DNA of 7,036 nt from Bacteroidales bacterium (GTDB lineage: Bacteria; Bacteroidota; Bacteroidia; Bacteroidales; WCHB1-69), in assembly GCA_031254735.1 (NCBI GenBank), contig JAIRTU010000261.1, positions 1-7,036 of the forward strand, in the 5' to 3' direction. The translations under genes and the position numbers were made by a program. Shown one piece after another: positions 6,662-7,036 of the stretch; positions within the stretch are counted from its first letter, which is position 1; each line of letters begins with the position of its first letter. The notes beneath the pieces were generated by a model that searched no databases, was not told where the DNA came from, and worked only from the letters and a program-made list of their open reading frames with translations.

Positions 6662-6703
6662 TTTAGTAATTTTACAAATAATTTTTAACATTAACAAGTT
6701 ATT

Positions 6704-7036
6704 ATGAGTCAGCAAGATAAGGAATTTTTTGAAGAAACCGGTATCCATTTTACGGATTATTTGAAACATGCAATATCCAAATGGTATTTGTTTGTCATTT
6801 CTATAATACTCTGTGTTTTAATCGCTTACATATATACCGGCAAAGTTCCGAAAGTGTATGAACGCAATGCTCAAATTATGTTCAGCGAAGACAATAAACA
6901 GAACATCGGACGATTAGGCGAAATAACAAGCCCCGAAAGCACTTTGGAATTGTCGATAAAAAAAGATGCGAATAATGAAAAAGAATTATTTGCTTCCAAA
7001 AAATTGATGTTGGGCGTTGTAAAAGCATTGAAATTG
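6704..7036 (+). CDS. Wzz/GumC-type polysaccharide chain-length determinant, N-terminal part
   Basis: An open frame of 111 codons from ATG at 6704 runs off the right edge without a stop. After a short acidic, cytoplasmic N-terminus (MSQQDKEFFEETG), FTDYLKHAISKWY leads into one hydrophobic helix at about 28-45. Then PKVYERNAQIMFSED begins the periplasmic domain. This layout (short cytoplasmic tail, helix, then P.VYER.AQI...ED) is typical of Wzz-domain proteins that set O-antigen, capsule or exopolysaccharide chain length, and of BY-type tyrosine kinases fused to such a domain. Whether a second helix or a kinase domain follows cannot be seen. It is the only plus-strand gene and lies 517 bases from the divergent adk. 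It probably opens a polysaccharide locus. Confidence 0.75.
   Translation, partial: MSQQDKEFFEETGIHFTDYLKHAISKWYLFVISIILCVLIAYIYTGKVPKVYERNAQIMFSEDNKQNIGRLGEITSPESTLELSIKKDANNEKELFASKKLMLGVVKALKL

Larger units (their letters stand above)
6187..6703. other. Long intergenic region between divergent units
   Basis: About 517 bases with no credible protein gene. It is AT-rich with many T/A runs. From left to right it holds the likely adk promoter (6215-6241, minus), a palindrome CGGCATGCCG (6406-6415) next to seven A (6399-6405), an inverted repeat TGCAA/TTGCA (6422-6426 and 6440-6444), a second minus-strand promoter-like site (6466-6496), a 12-base palindrome centred on AAATTAATTT (6530-6541), a 14-base direct repeat (6557-6570 and 6613-6626) and a weak plus-strand promoter for the Wzz-like gene. 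One frame on the plus strand (6350-6592) is open for 80 codons, but its composition is unlike a real protein. Confidence 0.8.

Overview
The window looks like a piece of a Bacteroidota chromosome, most likely order Bacteroidales. The reasons are its moderately low GC, the near absence of Shine-Dalgarno sequences, several upstream boxes of the Bacteroidota sigma-ABfr type (TAnnTTTG at -7 with TTG/TTTG near -33), the adk-obg gene pair, and a single-chain iron-sulfur L-serine dehydratase of the Bacteroides type. The genus cannot be named from the sequence. No rRNA, tRNA, insertion sequence or CRISPR array was seen.

Layout: six complete genes lie on the minus strand, and one gene on the plus strand runs off the right edge. 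Read in the direction of transcription (right to left) they are: a double-length adenylate kinase (6186-5017), the Obg GTPase (5013-4015), L-serine ammonia-lyase (3885-2677), a long-chain polyprenyl diphosphate synthase (2527-1559), a DppB/OppB-type ABC permease (1554-472) and a small four-helix DMT/ArnE-like membrane protein (447-91). On the plus strand, 6704-7036 encodes the N-terminus of a Wzz-type polysaccharide chain-length determinant, probably the start of a surface-polysaccharide locus. A gene-free stretch of about 517 bases (6187-6703) separates the two directions. It holds promoter-like elements on both strands and one candidate short RNA.

Likely transcription units: adk-obg (3-base gap, good -7 box before adk); sdaA alone or loosely linked (129-base gap); and a tight polyprenyl synthase-permease-ArnE-like unit (4- and 24-base gaps, good -7 box just before the first gene). 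The last unit joins synthesis of a polyprenyl chain to two inner-membrane transport proteins. This suggests a link to lipid carriers or the envelope, but that is inference.

The most unusual item is the adenylate kinase. It is two complete kinase-like domains in one reading frame. The first keeps the usual catalytic residues. The second keeps its P-loop and most arginines but has lost the AMP-site arginine (Leu228) and the acidic residue before GFPRT (Lys276). It may be a degenerate regulatory half or a kinase with a changed substrate.
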